Origin: Arthrobacter sp. AL12
GTDB taxonomy: Bacteria; Actinomycetota; Actinomycetes; Actinomycetales; Micrococcaceae
Assembly (NCBI RefSeq): GCF_029960645.1
Contig: NZ_JASBQY010000022.1
Location: forward strand, 1-52,881
Direction: 5' to 3'
Length of the DNA stretch: 52,881 nt
Both the position numbers and the translations under genes were made by a program. The stretch's first letter is position 1, and the number at the start of each line of letters is the position of its first letter. Below, piece after piece: positions 17,550-24,941 of this stretch. The notes under the pieces are model-generated. The model was given only the letters and a program-made list of their open reading frames with translations. It was not told where the DNA came from and did not search any database.

Positions 17550-17944
17550 CTCGTCCTGCGGTAACCAACCCGCGCATATCAGTCTGACAGCGCACTCCGT
17601 CGATCACGACGCGCCAGCCCACCGGACCAAGCAGGGAACGGACACAAAAGAGCGGTCCAAGACAAGCCAGCCCTGGACCGCTCACCCCTGCCCTCTTGAC
17701 AAGGAACGCCTACATATCAGGTGTGGGATGTGAGCCACCGGTGGCTTGCTGCGCTACGGCCCACACGTTCCAGACACGTAGGACGGTGTACTGGAGAAGA
17801 CCAGAATGCGGCGAGCAACGCGCGGGAGGAAGACCTCCCCCGCGGGGCCAGCTTCCAGCATCCGGCCAGCTCCGGTGAGTACAATCGAGGGCAGAACATC
17901 GCACCAACAACACCGGAACAACACCGGAATACGGGAGATATTTC
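17550..17944. other. IS110 3' tail and upstream region of the MBL gene
   Basis: Bases 17550 to about 17715 look like the non-coding 3' end of the interrupted IS110 element. From about 17716 to 17944 lies the leader of the MBL-fold gene, ending with ACGGGAGATATTTC as ribosome site. No other gene is supported here. Confidence 0.45.
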
Positions 17945-18760
17945 ATGTCACGATGGCTCGAAGTTGGCCCGGACAACTACGTCCTGACCACCCAAGGTTC
18001 CCTGCTCAACACCGGCCTGGTCGTCGGCTCCGAACGCGCCCTGGTGATCGACACGGGCGGCGGGCCGAGGCAGGGACGCGAGATCCTCGACGCCGTGCGA
18101 GAAAAGACGCAGTTGCCCCTCGTCGTGGTCAACACCCATGCCCACTACGACCACTGCTTCGGCAACGCGGTGTTCGCCGCCGCGGGCGTCACCGAGTTCT
18201 GGGCGCACGAGAACTCCGCCGCCGAAATCGAAGAGAATGGCGACAGTCAACGCCGCGCCGTCGTCACCGATGAACCGGAAATGGGTGCAGGCGAGGGCGA
18301 CAATGTGGAATTGGTGGTCCCGAACGCCATCGTGAAGGACCAGCCCGTCCTGATGGATCTCGGCGGCCAGTCCGTCACGCTCTTCTACCTCGGGCTCGGA
18401 CACACCGACGGCGATCTATTGGTGGGCACGGCCACCACCCTCTTCGCCGGGGACCTGGTGGAGCAGGGCGCACACCCGTCCTTCGAGGATTCGTACCCCG
18501 AAGAATGGGCGGACGTCCTCCGGCATGTCTCGGCCCTCCGCCACCGGTATGAATTCTTGATTCCCGGGCACGGCGAGCCCTGCAGCGACCAGTTCGTCAA
18601 GACCATGGCCAACACGATGACCACGGCGGTGCGGCAGGCAACCCAGGCGACACGGGAGACCCCGGACGACGCCACCAAAGCCATCCCGATCCTGCCCTAT
18701 GGGCCGGAGCAGTCCCGCTGGTTCATCAAGCGTCTGCAGGAGACCCGCGCGCACCACTGA
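17945..18760 (+). CDS. MBL-fold metallo-hydrolase
   Basis: A 271-residue metallo-beta-lactamase-fold protein with the zinc motif NTHAHYDHCFGN (H65, H67, D69, H70), a second ligand site in LGLGHTDGDLLV, the bridging Asp in LFAGDLVEQGAHPSF and the last His in LIPGHGEP. The order resembles SoxH/quinoprotein-relay and other broad MBL hydrolases. The substrate cannot be told from sequence. No signal peptide, so cytoplasmic. The ATG at 17945 has GGGAGA upstream. It stands alone, next to IS debris. Confidence 0.88.
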   Translation: MSRWLEVGPDNYVLTTQGSLLNTGLVVGSERALVIDTGGGPRQGREILDAVREKTQLPLVVVNTHAHYDHCFGNAVFAAAGVTEFWAHENSAAEIEENGDSQRRAVVTDEPEMGAGEGDNVELVVPNAIVKDQPVLMDLGGQSVTLFYLGLGHTDGDLLVGTATTLFAGDLVEQGAHPSFEDSYPEEWADVLRHVSALRHRYEFLIPGHGEPCSDQFVKTMANTMTTAVRQATQATRETPDDATKAIPILPYGPEQSRWFIKRLQETRAHH

Positions 18761-18924
18761 GTCGCGGAGAGCTTGGGCGCGTCGGTGGACAACTTAGGTA
18801 ACCCGTAAGTAACCTCGTGGTGGATCCGCAACCTAGGGTCCAATCCCGCTAGCGCTCAGCTCGCCCGGAGGATGGGGATCCCAAGGCGCGTCAATGATGA
18901 CGCTGTTCCCAGGAGGTCTCACCT

Positions 18925-19059
18925 GTGACTCTGCCCGGTTATGTCTTAGCCCTGTGCATTCTGACGGGAAGCCTTGCGCTTCTCGCCACCATTTCGTACC
19001 TGATCCTTCGCCTCAAACGCAGACGGCAACTGTCCGTCCTTGAACGACAGGATTCCTAA
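18925..19059 (+). CDS. Small single-pass membrane protein (44 aa)
   Basis: The GTG at 18925 follows a strong AGGAGG ribosome site. The protein starts VTLPGYVLALCILTGSLALL, continues into a second half of the helix and then a basic tail (LRLKRRRQL). One membrane helix with the positive end inside is likely. A second tiny membrane gene starts three bases after its stop, implying co-translation. Function unknown; no family recognised. Confidence 0.5.
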   Translation: MTLPGYVLALCILTGSLALLATISYLILRLKRRRQLSVLERQDS

Positions 19060-19062
19060 GTC

Positions 19063-19182
19063 GTGCCATACATCGACATCAACCCCCACCGCAAACGGCC
19101 CAAATCGTGGGCCTACATAGGGCTTCTGCTCCTCGCTCTCGTGACGGTCGTCGTCGTCGTTCTGGCCCTGACACCCCGCTAG
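19063..19182 (+). CDS. Small membrane protein (39 aa)
   Basis: The GTG at 19063 begins a protein with a basic N-terminus (VPYIDINPHRKRPKSW) and one very hydrophobic helix (YIGLLLLALVTVVVVVLAL) ending TPR. It follows the 44-residue gene by three bases and has no strong ribosome site of its own, so translational coupling is likely. Function unknown. Confidence 0.45.
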   Translation: MPYIDINPHRKRPKSWAYIGLLLLALVTVVVVVLALTPR

Positions 19183-19439
19183 CAGCAGTGCCGCCAAGCC
19201 CGGCACATCAACCGCGTAGCCCGCTGAGCACCCACGTGGCCCGACCAAGAAACCCGGGTAGCGGGTACGCGTGTGAAAAGCGTTTCCGCTTCATACGCTC
19301 AGGCTAAGTCCGGAACTGCCCGGGATCTCATGCCGGGTTCGGGCGGCTGCCACCGCACCTTGACGTGTTTGCAGTCACCTTGAAGTCTTGAGCTCGGCTC
19401 AAGTCCAGGCCCGGTGGGCGCTGGTCATGAAGCGGGCTG

Positions 19440-20348
19440 ATGCAGATGGTTCCGAACAAGTACGGTCTCCCGGGCAACCGCAGGACGACACACGCCTTCA
19501 AATCACTGATCACCGCGGGGCCTTTGCTGCTCGCCTGCGTTCTGGCGGCCTCCCTTGCGCTTCAACCGCCTGCAGGCGTTTCTCCGGCAACCAGCCCGAG
19601 CACTGCGCCACCGGGGACGTCGTCGCCGGGGACGTCGTCGCCGGGGACGTCGTCGCCGGCGGCGCAGGAGCCACCGTCCGAGCCCCCGGCTGTTCAAGTT
19701 GTAGCTTCTGAGCCTCCACCGGCGGCTCCCCTGGAGACGGGCGTCGGTGTAGCTTCTGAGCCTCCGCCGGCAGCTCCACCGGAGGCGCCCGGAGCCGATG
19801 CAGATTCCAACCAGTACCTCGTCGTTGCCGGAGACACGGTCGGTGCCATCGCGTCACGCTTCGGCATCAACGTCTACGACATGCTGGCAGCCAACGGGCT
19901 GGGCGTCTACACCCTTATCTACCCGGGCCAAACACTGAAGCTGTCAGGTCCCCCCGTTCCCGGGGTTGCCCCTGCGCCGACTCCAGCAGCCCCGGCGCTG
20001 ACAGCGCCTGTCGCTCCCGTTGTGCGCACCATCTTCGTGGCGGGCGCGGGCGGCCAGGCCATGGTGGACCGGTGCATCGGCCCCATCCACTTCACGCCCA
20101 CGGATGCCTATTCGCTGTTCATCACCGAACACGACTTCTGCGGAGGATGGGCGCGATTCTCGGGGGTCGGCGTCGGCGAAACCGTGGTCATCGCCGGCTA
20201 CGGCACTTACACCGCAACCGGCCGCGGTCAGGTTGCCCAGGGGGCTACAACCGACGCCGTCTCTGCCGTCTTTGGGGGCTTCCCCCGGGCGATCCTGCAG
20301 ACCTGCATTCCCGGCACGAACCGGATGCTGCTGATAGCGCTGAACTAG
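19440..20348 (+). CDS. LysM protein with a sortase-like C-terminal domain
   Basis: A 302-residue envelope protein. Residues 20-42 form a signal or anchor helix (KSLITAGPLLLACVLAASLA). Residues 45-122 are Pro/Ser/Thr-rich with three GTSSP repeats and two VASEPPPAAP repeats. Residues 124-168 are a LysM domain (YLVVAGDTVGAIASRFGINV, IYPGQTLKL) that should bind peptidoglycan. After a Pro/Ala linker, residues 195-302 resemble a sortase core: H231 (ITEHDF), then GVGVGETVVIAGYGTYTATG, then C289 in LQTCIPGTNR with R295. The pattern matches the His-Cys-Arg layout, but the usual TLxTC and GHR contexts are degenerate. No ribosome site is obvious at ATG 19440; ATG 19446 is an alternative. Confidence 0.7.
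   Translation: MQMVPNKYGLPGNRRTTHAFKSLITAGPLLLACVLAASLALQPPAGVSPATSPSTAPPGTSSPGTSSPGTSSPAAQEPPSEPPAVQVVASEPPPAAPLETGVGVASEPPPAAPPEAPGADADSNQYLVVAGDTVGAIASRFGINVYDMLAANGLGVYTLIYPGQTLKLSGPPVPGVAPAPTPAAPALTAPVAPVVRTIFVAGAGGQAMVDRCIGPIHFTPTDAYSLFITEHDFCGGWARFSGVGVGETVVIAGYGTYTATGRGQVAQGATTDAVSAVFGGFPRAILQTCIPGTNRMLLIALN
19611..19655 (+). repeat. Three tandem 15-bp units coding for GTSSP
   Basis: CCGGGGACGTCGTCG occurs three times in a row inside the LysM gene, in frame, coding for PGTSS repeats in the cell-wall-spanning linker. Such units can vary in number between strains without breaking the frame. Confidence 0.9.
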
Positions 20349-20401
20349 CCGGATCGATAAGTGCGGAGGCTTGCTTGTCCGCGTGCCCATGCGTCTGCGC
20401 C

Positions 20402-20426
20402 TAGAATTGCGGTTGAACTAATTCAA
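20402..20426 (+). promoter_or_regulatory. -10 box TAGAAT followed by palindrome TTGAACTAATTCAA
   Basis: TAGAAT at 20402-20407 is a good actinobacterial -10 box for the MinD-like gene at 20473. A palindrome (TTGAA, CTAA, TTCAA) at 20413-20426 covers the expected transcription start, where a repressor could act. No convincing -35 box at normal spacing was found. Confidence 0.45.
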
Positions 20427-20472
20427 ACGAGCACCGCAGCGGTATGCGCTGTGAGTCCCAGGGGGGACCAAC

Positions 20473-21810
20473 ATGCCCGATCCGGTGGACAACAACACAG
20501 CCAATGCTGCCGCGGAGGCAGAACAGCCCGAACTCCGGCGCCGGCGTGACCGCCGCCGCGGCGATGACTCCGACCCCCGGACAGGAACCATGCCTACCAT
20601 CACGCCCGACGATGTCGACAGCCCGCCGGCGCGGACAGTACGCAGCGGCTCCTGGGCCGAGGCAGCAGCCGCGGCCGACGCACCTGCAGCGCCTAGCCGT
20701 GCTCCGCAGGACAGTTCTCCCATCACGTCGGTTCCACTGGATGCATCTACCGACAACTCGGGCGTGCTTTCTCCCTCGAGGGCGGCGGTGCCCGCCGCGC
20801 CCGACACCGCACCGTCCGTGCCGCCAATGCCGGTCCGGTCCAGCCGGTCCGGCAGCCGCGCAGCAGCCCTCGCCGCCCCCGCCCCGGATTTCATCAGCTC
20901 GCCCGGGCTCTTTGTCCGCGAGCAGAAGCCCCGCCCCGTCGGCGGTTTCCGCGGCGCCCTCTACAACATGACCGGCGGCGGGCTGAACCTGGGTCCGAGC
21001 GCCCGGCAGCGCGAAGAGGACGAACTGGCCCGGCGGATCTCCCGCCAGCTGCAGGGCAGCTACAACACCGCCGTGCTGAGCCTCAAGGGCGGCATCGGCA
21101 AGACCTCCACGACGGTGGGCGTCGGCCTGACCCTGGCGGAGTACCGCGGCGACCCGCCCTGTGCGATCGATGCGAACCCGGACTCCGGCGACCTCGTGGA
21201 GCGCGCCCTCGGCGAGGGCATCTATCAGCAGCAGAGCCCCCGCACCATCACGGACCTGCTCAGGAACGTCGACTCCATCGATTCGCTCACCGCCCTGGCC
21301 CGGTACATGCACCACGCCGGCCGGCTGCACCTGATCGCCGGCGAACAGGACCCCGAGGTCTCGGACTCGCTGACTGCCGAGGAATACCTGCGGATCCGCA
21401 AGCTCATCTCCGGCTATTACTCGGTGGCCCTGACCGACTGCGGGACCGGGGTCACGCACAACGCCATGAGCGGCATCCTGCAGTCCGCGGACAACCTCAT
21501 CATCGCTGCGGGATACGCCGTCAGCGGCGCCAAGCGGGCCCGGAGTACCCTGCACTGGCTGGCCAGCCACGGTTACGAGGAGCTCGCCCGCAACGCGATC
21601 GTGGTCATCACGGACAAGGACGAGGTCTCCTCGCGGGTGGACAAGGACGCAATTGAGGACCACCTCTCCGGCATCTGCCGCCAGCTCATTGCTGTGCCGC
21701 ACGACCGGGGTGTGGCGGACGGCGACCTGGTCACCCTGGACGTGCTCCGCCCGGAGACCCGTCGTGCCTACAAGGAAATAGCCGCTGCAATCGTGGACGG
21801 CTACGCCTAA
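20473..21810 (+). CDS. MinD/ParA-like ATPase with long disordered N-terminus (EspI-like)
   Basis: A 445-residue protein. Residues 1-140 are Pro/Ala/Ser/Arg-rich and probably disordered. From about 195 there is a SIMIBI ATPase with a deviant Walker A (LSLKGGIGKTSTT, residues 203-214), CAIDANPDSGDL as the second nucleotide motif and VALTDCGTGV as Walker B. The architecture matches the MinD-like EspI proteins linked to type VII secretion in mycobacteria and the related orphans in other actinobacteria. No ESX genes are visible here. The ATG at 20473 follows AGGGGGGACC. Role inferred: ATP-driven positioning or regulation. Confidence 0.82.
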   Translation: MPDPVDNNTANAAAEAEQPELRRRRDRRRGDDSDPRTGTMPTITPDDVDSPPARTVRSGSWAEAAAAADAPAAPSRAPQDSSPITSVPLDASTDNSGVLSPSRAAVPAAPDTAPSVPPMPVRSSRSGSRAAALAAPAPDFISSPGLFVREQKPRPVGGFRGALYNMTGGGLNLGPSARQREEDELARRISRQLQGSYNTAVLSLKGGIGKTSTTVGVGLTLAEYRGDPPCAIDANPDSGDLVERALGEGIYQQQSPRTITDLLRNVDSIDSLTALARYMHHAGRLHLIAGEQDPEVSDSLTAEEYLRIRKLISGYYSVALTDCGTGVTHNAMSGILQSADNLIIAAGYAVSGAKRARSTLHWLASHGYEELARNAIVVITDKDEVSSRVDKDAIEDHLSGICRQLIAVPHDRGVADGDLVTLDVLRPETRRAYKEIAAAIVDGYA

Positions 21811-21818
21811 ACGGATCG

Positions 21819-22715
21819 CTAGCCCCGGCGTGAATCCCTGATCTTCCGGGCTGCTCCTGGAAGACCAGCAAGTCCGCGGTGCCAGCGCGAAACGTGGGCT
21901 CCAAGCAGCCCCGCGACAGAGTCGTCAATATCCGGGTCGCGCTGCCGCAAATACTGCCGTGAAGGAAATATCCCTCGAGCGAAGACCCGCGGCTTGGATC
22001 GCCAGGGACTTTCCATCAGTGCGATCAGTAAGGCAGTTCCGGGAACATGCGCGGACGTCCGGTAACGCCACTCGGCGCTAACTTCCTCATCCCTGGTTGG
22101 CAGACCGTCTGCGCCCAATTCTTCCAAGAGGGGCTGCAATGCGGATGTCGCTTTCAGCTCCACGCTGAGCTCCACGATGTCCCGGTGTAGGGTGGTATCC
22201 ACCCGCTGAAGCAGCCCTGTGTACTCGCGCTGATGACGGGGATCGTCCATGGCCCGAAGGCTGTGCAGTGCCTGGAAAATTACAGCTGCGGGGACGGAAG
22301 GTACGGCAATGTTCCTTGCCGCCATGACTAAGTATTGCCGGTCGCGCCAGAGAGTGTCGAAGGCAATGTCGGGTGGGGCCTCCATCCCGGGGAACCTGCT
22401 GTGCACGTCGATGTCGCAGTTCCATTGTGGATGGTAAAGAGTGCGGGAGTGTAAGTACTGGCTAACAATTGCAAAGCCGGTTGGTCTTTCCTGCCAGCCT
22501 CTTCCGTGCAGGAGATTTAGCATTCTTTCGAGCTGTTCCGGACGGATCAGGACATCTACGTCCGCCGAGACATGGTTTTCGCGCAGCCCCATCAGGGTGG
22601 CGCCGGGGCCTTTGATGAACAGCACCGGGAGTCCGGCTGATGCTGCTACGAAGTCTACGAGGGCGGTGGCCAGGAGGACGGCTTCATTCTGGTGCAAAGT
22701 CTCTGCGACGTCCAT
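21819..22715 (-). CDS. Nucleotidyltransferase family protein (NTP_transf_5-like)
   Basis: A 298-residue protein with the fold's start LFIKGPGATLMGL followed by SADVDVLIRPEQLERML, where the D-x-D pair would bind metal. Later NCDIDVHSRF supplies another acidic strand. This layout matches the uncharacterised nucleotidyltransferases (NTP_transf_5) found beside PqqD-like proteins in peptide-modification and polysaccharide clusters. The start codon ATG at 22715 overlaps the stop of the PqqD-like gene (TAATG), so the two are translated together. Substrate unknown. Confidence 0.75.
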   Translation of the reverse strand: MDVAETLHQNEAVLLATALVDFVAASAGLPVLFIKGPGATLMGLRENHVSADVDVLIRPEQLERMLNLLHGRGWQERPTGFAIVSQYLHSRTLYHPQWNCDIDVHSRFPGMEAPPDIAFDTLWRDRQYLVMAARNIAVPSVPAAVIFQALHSLRAMDDPRHQREYTGLLQRVDTTLHRDIVELSVELKATSALQPLLEELGADGLPTRDEEVSAEWRYRTSAHVPGTALLIALMESPWRSKPRVFARGIFPSRQYLRQRDPDIDDSVAGLLGAHVSRWHRGLAGLPGAARKIRDSRRG

Positions 22716-23014
22716 TAACTTGCAGCTTCGCTGTCACGGGAAGCCAGCGCGATCATTCCGCTGCTGCTCAAATCATGGATCAACCCCATCACATCCCCGT
22801 GGATCACCCCGGCATCAGTGCCGTAGTCACGGGCAAGCTTTTCGATGAGCTCCGTCTCGGTCCTGATCCCATCCAAAGCGTTCCAGACGGACGCAGCCGT
22901 TCCCACGAGGAGGACCGGCACATCCTGCTCGAGGTGCAGCACGGCGACGCGGCCGCCGTCGGAACTGCGGACACAGGCAACGTTGGCACTGACGCGCCAC
23001 ACCTTTTCCGTCAT
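22715..23014 (-). CDS. PqqD-like (RRE/lasso B1-type) peptide-binding protein
   Basis: A 99-residue winged-helix protein: three beta strands (VWRVSANVACV, VAVLHLEQDVPVLL), then GTAASVWNALDGIRTETELI and a helical half (VMGLIHDLSSSGMIAL). The sequence LVGTAASVWNALDG is the hallmark of PqqD/lasso B1 proteins, which bind the leader of a ribosomal peptide. It forms a coupled pair with the nucleotidyltransferase. No precursor peptide, protease or cyclase gene was seen nearby. A ribosome site GGGGGAGG precedes the ATG at 23014. Confidence 0.8.
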   Translation of the reverse strand: MTEKVWRVSANVACVRSSDGGRVAVLHLEQDVPVLLVGTAASVWNALDGIRTETELIEKLARDYGTDAGVIHGDVMGLIHDLSSSGMIALASRDSEAAS

Positions 23015-23118
23015 GAGACCTCCCCCGACAACTAGAGACGCCGCACAGCATCACGCGGGGCCCGGAAAACTTCATGCTACCGCGCGGCAGGCAAGTTGTT
23101 TCGCGGCGGGGACCGACT

Positions 23119-23130
23119 TAGATTTAGGCA
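23119..23130 (+). promoter_or_regulatory. -10 box TAGATT placed for leaderless transcription
   Basis: TAGATT at 23119-23124 is followed by five bases and then the ATG at 23130. At that spacing the transcript would begin at or beside the start codon. No Shine-Dalgarno sequence is present. Confidence 0.5.
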
Positions 23131-23864
23131 TGACCAACAACGCCGGGGATGAAGCCGCCCTGCAACTGCAGGACCTCCTGATGGGAACTGAAAACGTCGA
23201 GGACTTCCTCGGCCAGCTCGCGGAATTCTCGGCGGCCACGCTCAGCTCCGCCGCCGGGGCCGAGATCGAATGCGGCGTGACGCTGCAGCGCCGGCGGAAG
23301 ACCATGACCGTGGCGGGTAGCAGTCCCCGGGCCGTCATCCTGGACCGAATCGAGCAAAGCCTCGGCGAGGGCCCGTGTATCGAGGCCCTGCGGACACGCT
23401 CCGTGGTCCTGCTGGCCGACGTTCACACCGATCCGCGCTGGCCGGCCTACCAGCAGCAGCTCGCGGCCCAGAGCGTCCGCAGCACCCTGGGTGTGCCGCT
23501 GGCAATCGGCCCGGATGCGACCGCCGCCCTGAACTTCTTCGGCGCCGAGACCGATATGTTCACCGAGGAAATCATTGCCGAAGCCTCCGGATTTGCCGAC
23601 CTCGCGGAACGTTCCCTCCGCCTGGCTGTCCGGATCGGCACGGCGCAGTCCCGGGCCGAGGACCTTCAGGCCGCCATGGAGCACCGCACCTCGATCGACC
23701 TGGCCTGCGGCGTCATCATGGCGCAGAACCGTTGCTCCCAGGAGGAAGCCATGGGCATCCTCACCAAGGTCTCCAGCAACCGGAACCAGAAGCTCCGCGA
23801 CGTCGCCGCCGACGTGCTCCGGAACCTCACCGGCGGGGAAGTCCGCACGCACTTCGAGGCCTGA
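23130..23864 (+). CDS. GAF-ANTAR transcription antitermination regulator
   Basis: A 244-residue protein. A GAF sensor domain covers about residues 20-165 (including LGEGPCIEALRT, VLLADVHTDPRWPAYQ, STLGVPLAI, AALNFFGAE). A C-terminal ANTAR domain covers about 175-235 (LQAAMEHRTSIDLACGVIMA, then QEEAMGILTKVSSNRNQKL). ANTAR domains bind two-hairpin RNAs and prevent termination. GAF-ANTAR proteins are common in actinobacteria and sense small molecules or stress. No target hairpin pair was identified in the window. The gene seems to have a leaderless start. Confidence 0.92.
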   Translation: MTNNAGDEAALQLQDLLMGTENVEDFLGQLAEFSAATLSSAAGAEIECGVTLQRRRKTMTVAGSSPRAVILDRIEQSLGEGPCIEALRTRSVVLLADVHTDPRWPAYQQQLAAQSVRSTLGVPLAIGPDATAALNFFGAETDMFTEEIIAEASGFADLAERSLRLAVRIGTAQSRAEDLQAAMEHRTSIDLACGVIMAQNRCSQEEAMGILTKVSSNRNQKLRDVAADVLRNLTGGEVRTHFEA

Positions 23865-23902
23865 GTGCCCGGTCGGCGTCTAACGCCTCCCGCTGACGGG
23901 GT

Positions 23903-24835
23903 CTAGTGCAGAGTTGTGCGCCCGATGGCTTGTCCCGGGGCCACTTTAGACAGCAGGGTACGAGCGGCCATTTGGGCCATCTTCCGTGTCGCGGGTGACA
24001 GGTAGGAGCCCTCGCGCTGAATCAGCGCGATTGTGTCGTACAGAGGTTCCGCAAAGGGGACGGCGTGGATATTTCTCGGAAAGCCCGGCCCGCTCACGAT
24101 CGCCTGCGGCACGAACGCACCAGCCGCCCCGGTGGCTACCAACCCCAGGGCGGTATCGACATGTTCCACCTCGATGGCCGCTTCGATTTTCAGCCCCTTG
24201 AGGCGGGCACGCTCCAAAATCTGCCGGCGGGTGGGGTCATGCCAGCCAGCGAACGCGTCGTAGAGCACAAGCTTTGACCCGGCAAGTTCCTCGATTGTCA
24301 TGGGGCCCCGCGAAGGATCCCGGGTAGCGGACACGAAAAAGACCTCGTCCCGAAAAAGCGGCCTGACCTGAAGACCAGCTTCCGCCACCGGCAGCACAAT
24401 CAGTCCGGCCTCAATTTCACCGGACGCCACTGACTCGGCCACGGTCACGGAGTTCAATCCCACCAGGCGCACCTTGACCTGGGGATACCGGCGGTGGAAG
24501 CGCTGCACCAGGTCGGCAAGGTCGTAGTGGGCTCCGTAGCGCAGAACGCCGAAGGTGCAGACGCCGCCTTCCAGCGACGACATGGACTTCAACGCTTCCA
24601 CGCCGTTGTTGAACGAGTTAACGGACTGCAGTGCATGCACGTGCAGCTCAACAGCCGCCGTGGTGGGAATGAGCCGCCGCCCGCCGCGGGTGAAAAGGCT
24701 GTGCTTCAGTTCGTGTTCGAGCCGGCTGATGAGTTCAGAGACGGAGGCCTGGCTCGTTTCCAACTTTCGTGCCGCGGCCGTGAATGAACCGAGCTCGTAG
24801 GCCGCCAGGAAGGCGCGGAGTTGTGCGAGCGTCAT
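23903..24835 (-). CDS. LysR-family transcriptional regulator
   Basis: A 310-residue LysR regulator: winged HTH at residues 1-60 (LRAFLAAYELGSFTAAARKL, ASVSELISRLEHEL), then the two-lobed effector domain (GVLRYGAHYDLADLVQRFH, IEAGLIVLPVAEAGL, GLVATGAAGAFVP). The ATG at 24835 has AGGAG upstream. It is divergent from the HisD-like/ABC operon with a 106-bp spacer, the usual arrangement for a LysR activator and its target. The effector is probably the substrate or product of that operon (inference). Confidence 0.93.
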   Translation of the reverse strand: MTLAQLRAFLAAYELGSFTAAARKLETSQASVSELISRLEHELKHSLFTRGGRRLIPTTAAVELHVHALQSVNSFNNGVEALKSMSSLEGGVCTFGVLRYGAHYDLADLVQRFHRRYPQVKVRLVGLNSVTVAESVASGEIEAGLIVLPVAEAGLQVRPLFRDEVFFVSATRDPSRGPMTIEELAGSKLVLYDAFAGWHDPTRRQILERARLKGLKIEAAIEVEHVDTALGLVATGAAGAFVPQAIVSGPGFPRNIHAVPFAEPLYDTIALIQREGSYLSPATRKMAQMAARTLLSKVAPGQAIGRTTLH

Positions 24836-24862
24836 CGTTTCTCCTAGAGATCAGAGGCCCCC

Positions 24863-24885
24863 TATGCACAGGGTAACCCTATATC
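24863..24885. promoter_or_regulatory. Candidate LysR operator with palindrome AGGGTAACCCT
   Basis: In the spacer between the divergent LysR and HisD-like genes, AGGGTAACCCT (24870-24880) is a palindrome around one base, and CCTAT occurs on both sides (24861-24865 and 24878-24882). The position fits a LysR box, but the T-N11-A core was not unambiguous. Confidence 0.35.
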
Positions 24886-24941
24886 TCACACTTGCTTAGG
24901 TCCCGTTGTGCGATGAGTCGGCGACCAGTAACCATTGGTCC

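Larger units (their letters stand above)
15170..17715 (+). mobile_element. IS110-family element, interrupted by IS3 copy B; outer ends uncertain
   Basis: The element consists of a structured 5' non-coding region (15170-15318), the 5' two thirds of a DEDD transposase (15319-16249), an inserted IS3 copy (16250-17549), and a 3' non-coding tail (17550 to about 17715) that carries CCCTCTTGACAAGGAACG near its end. I recall tails of this kind from actinobacterial IS110/IS116 elements. The last part of the transposase gene is missing, so sequence was lost when or after the IS3 copy inserted. IS110 elements lack inverted repeats, so the outer limits are estimates. Confidence 0.65.
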
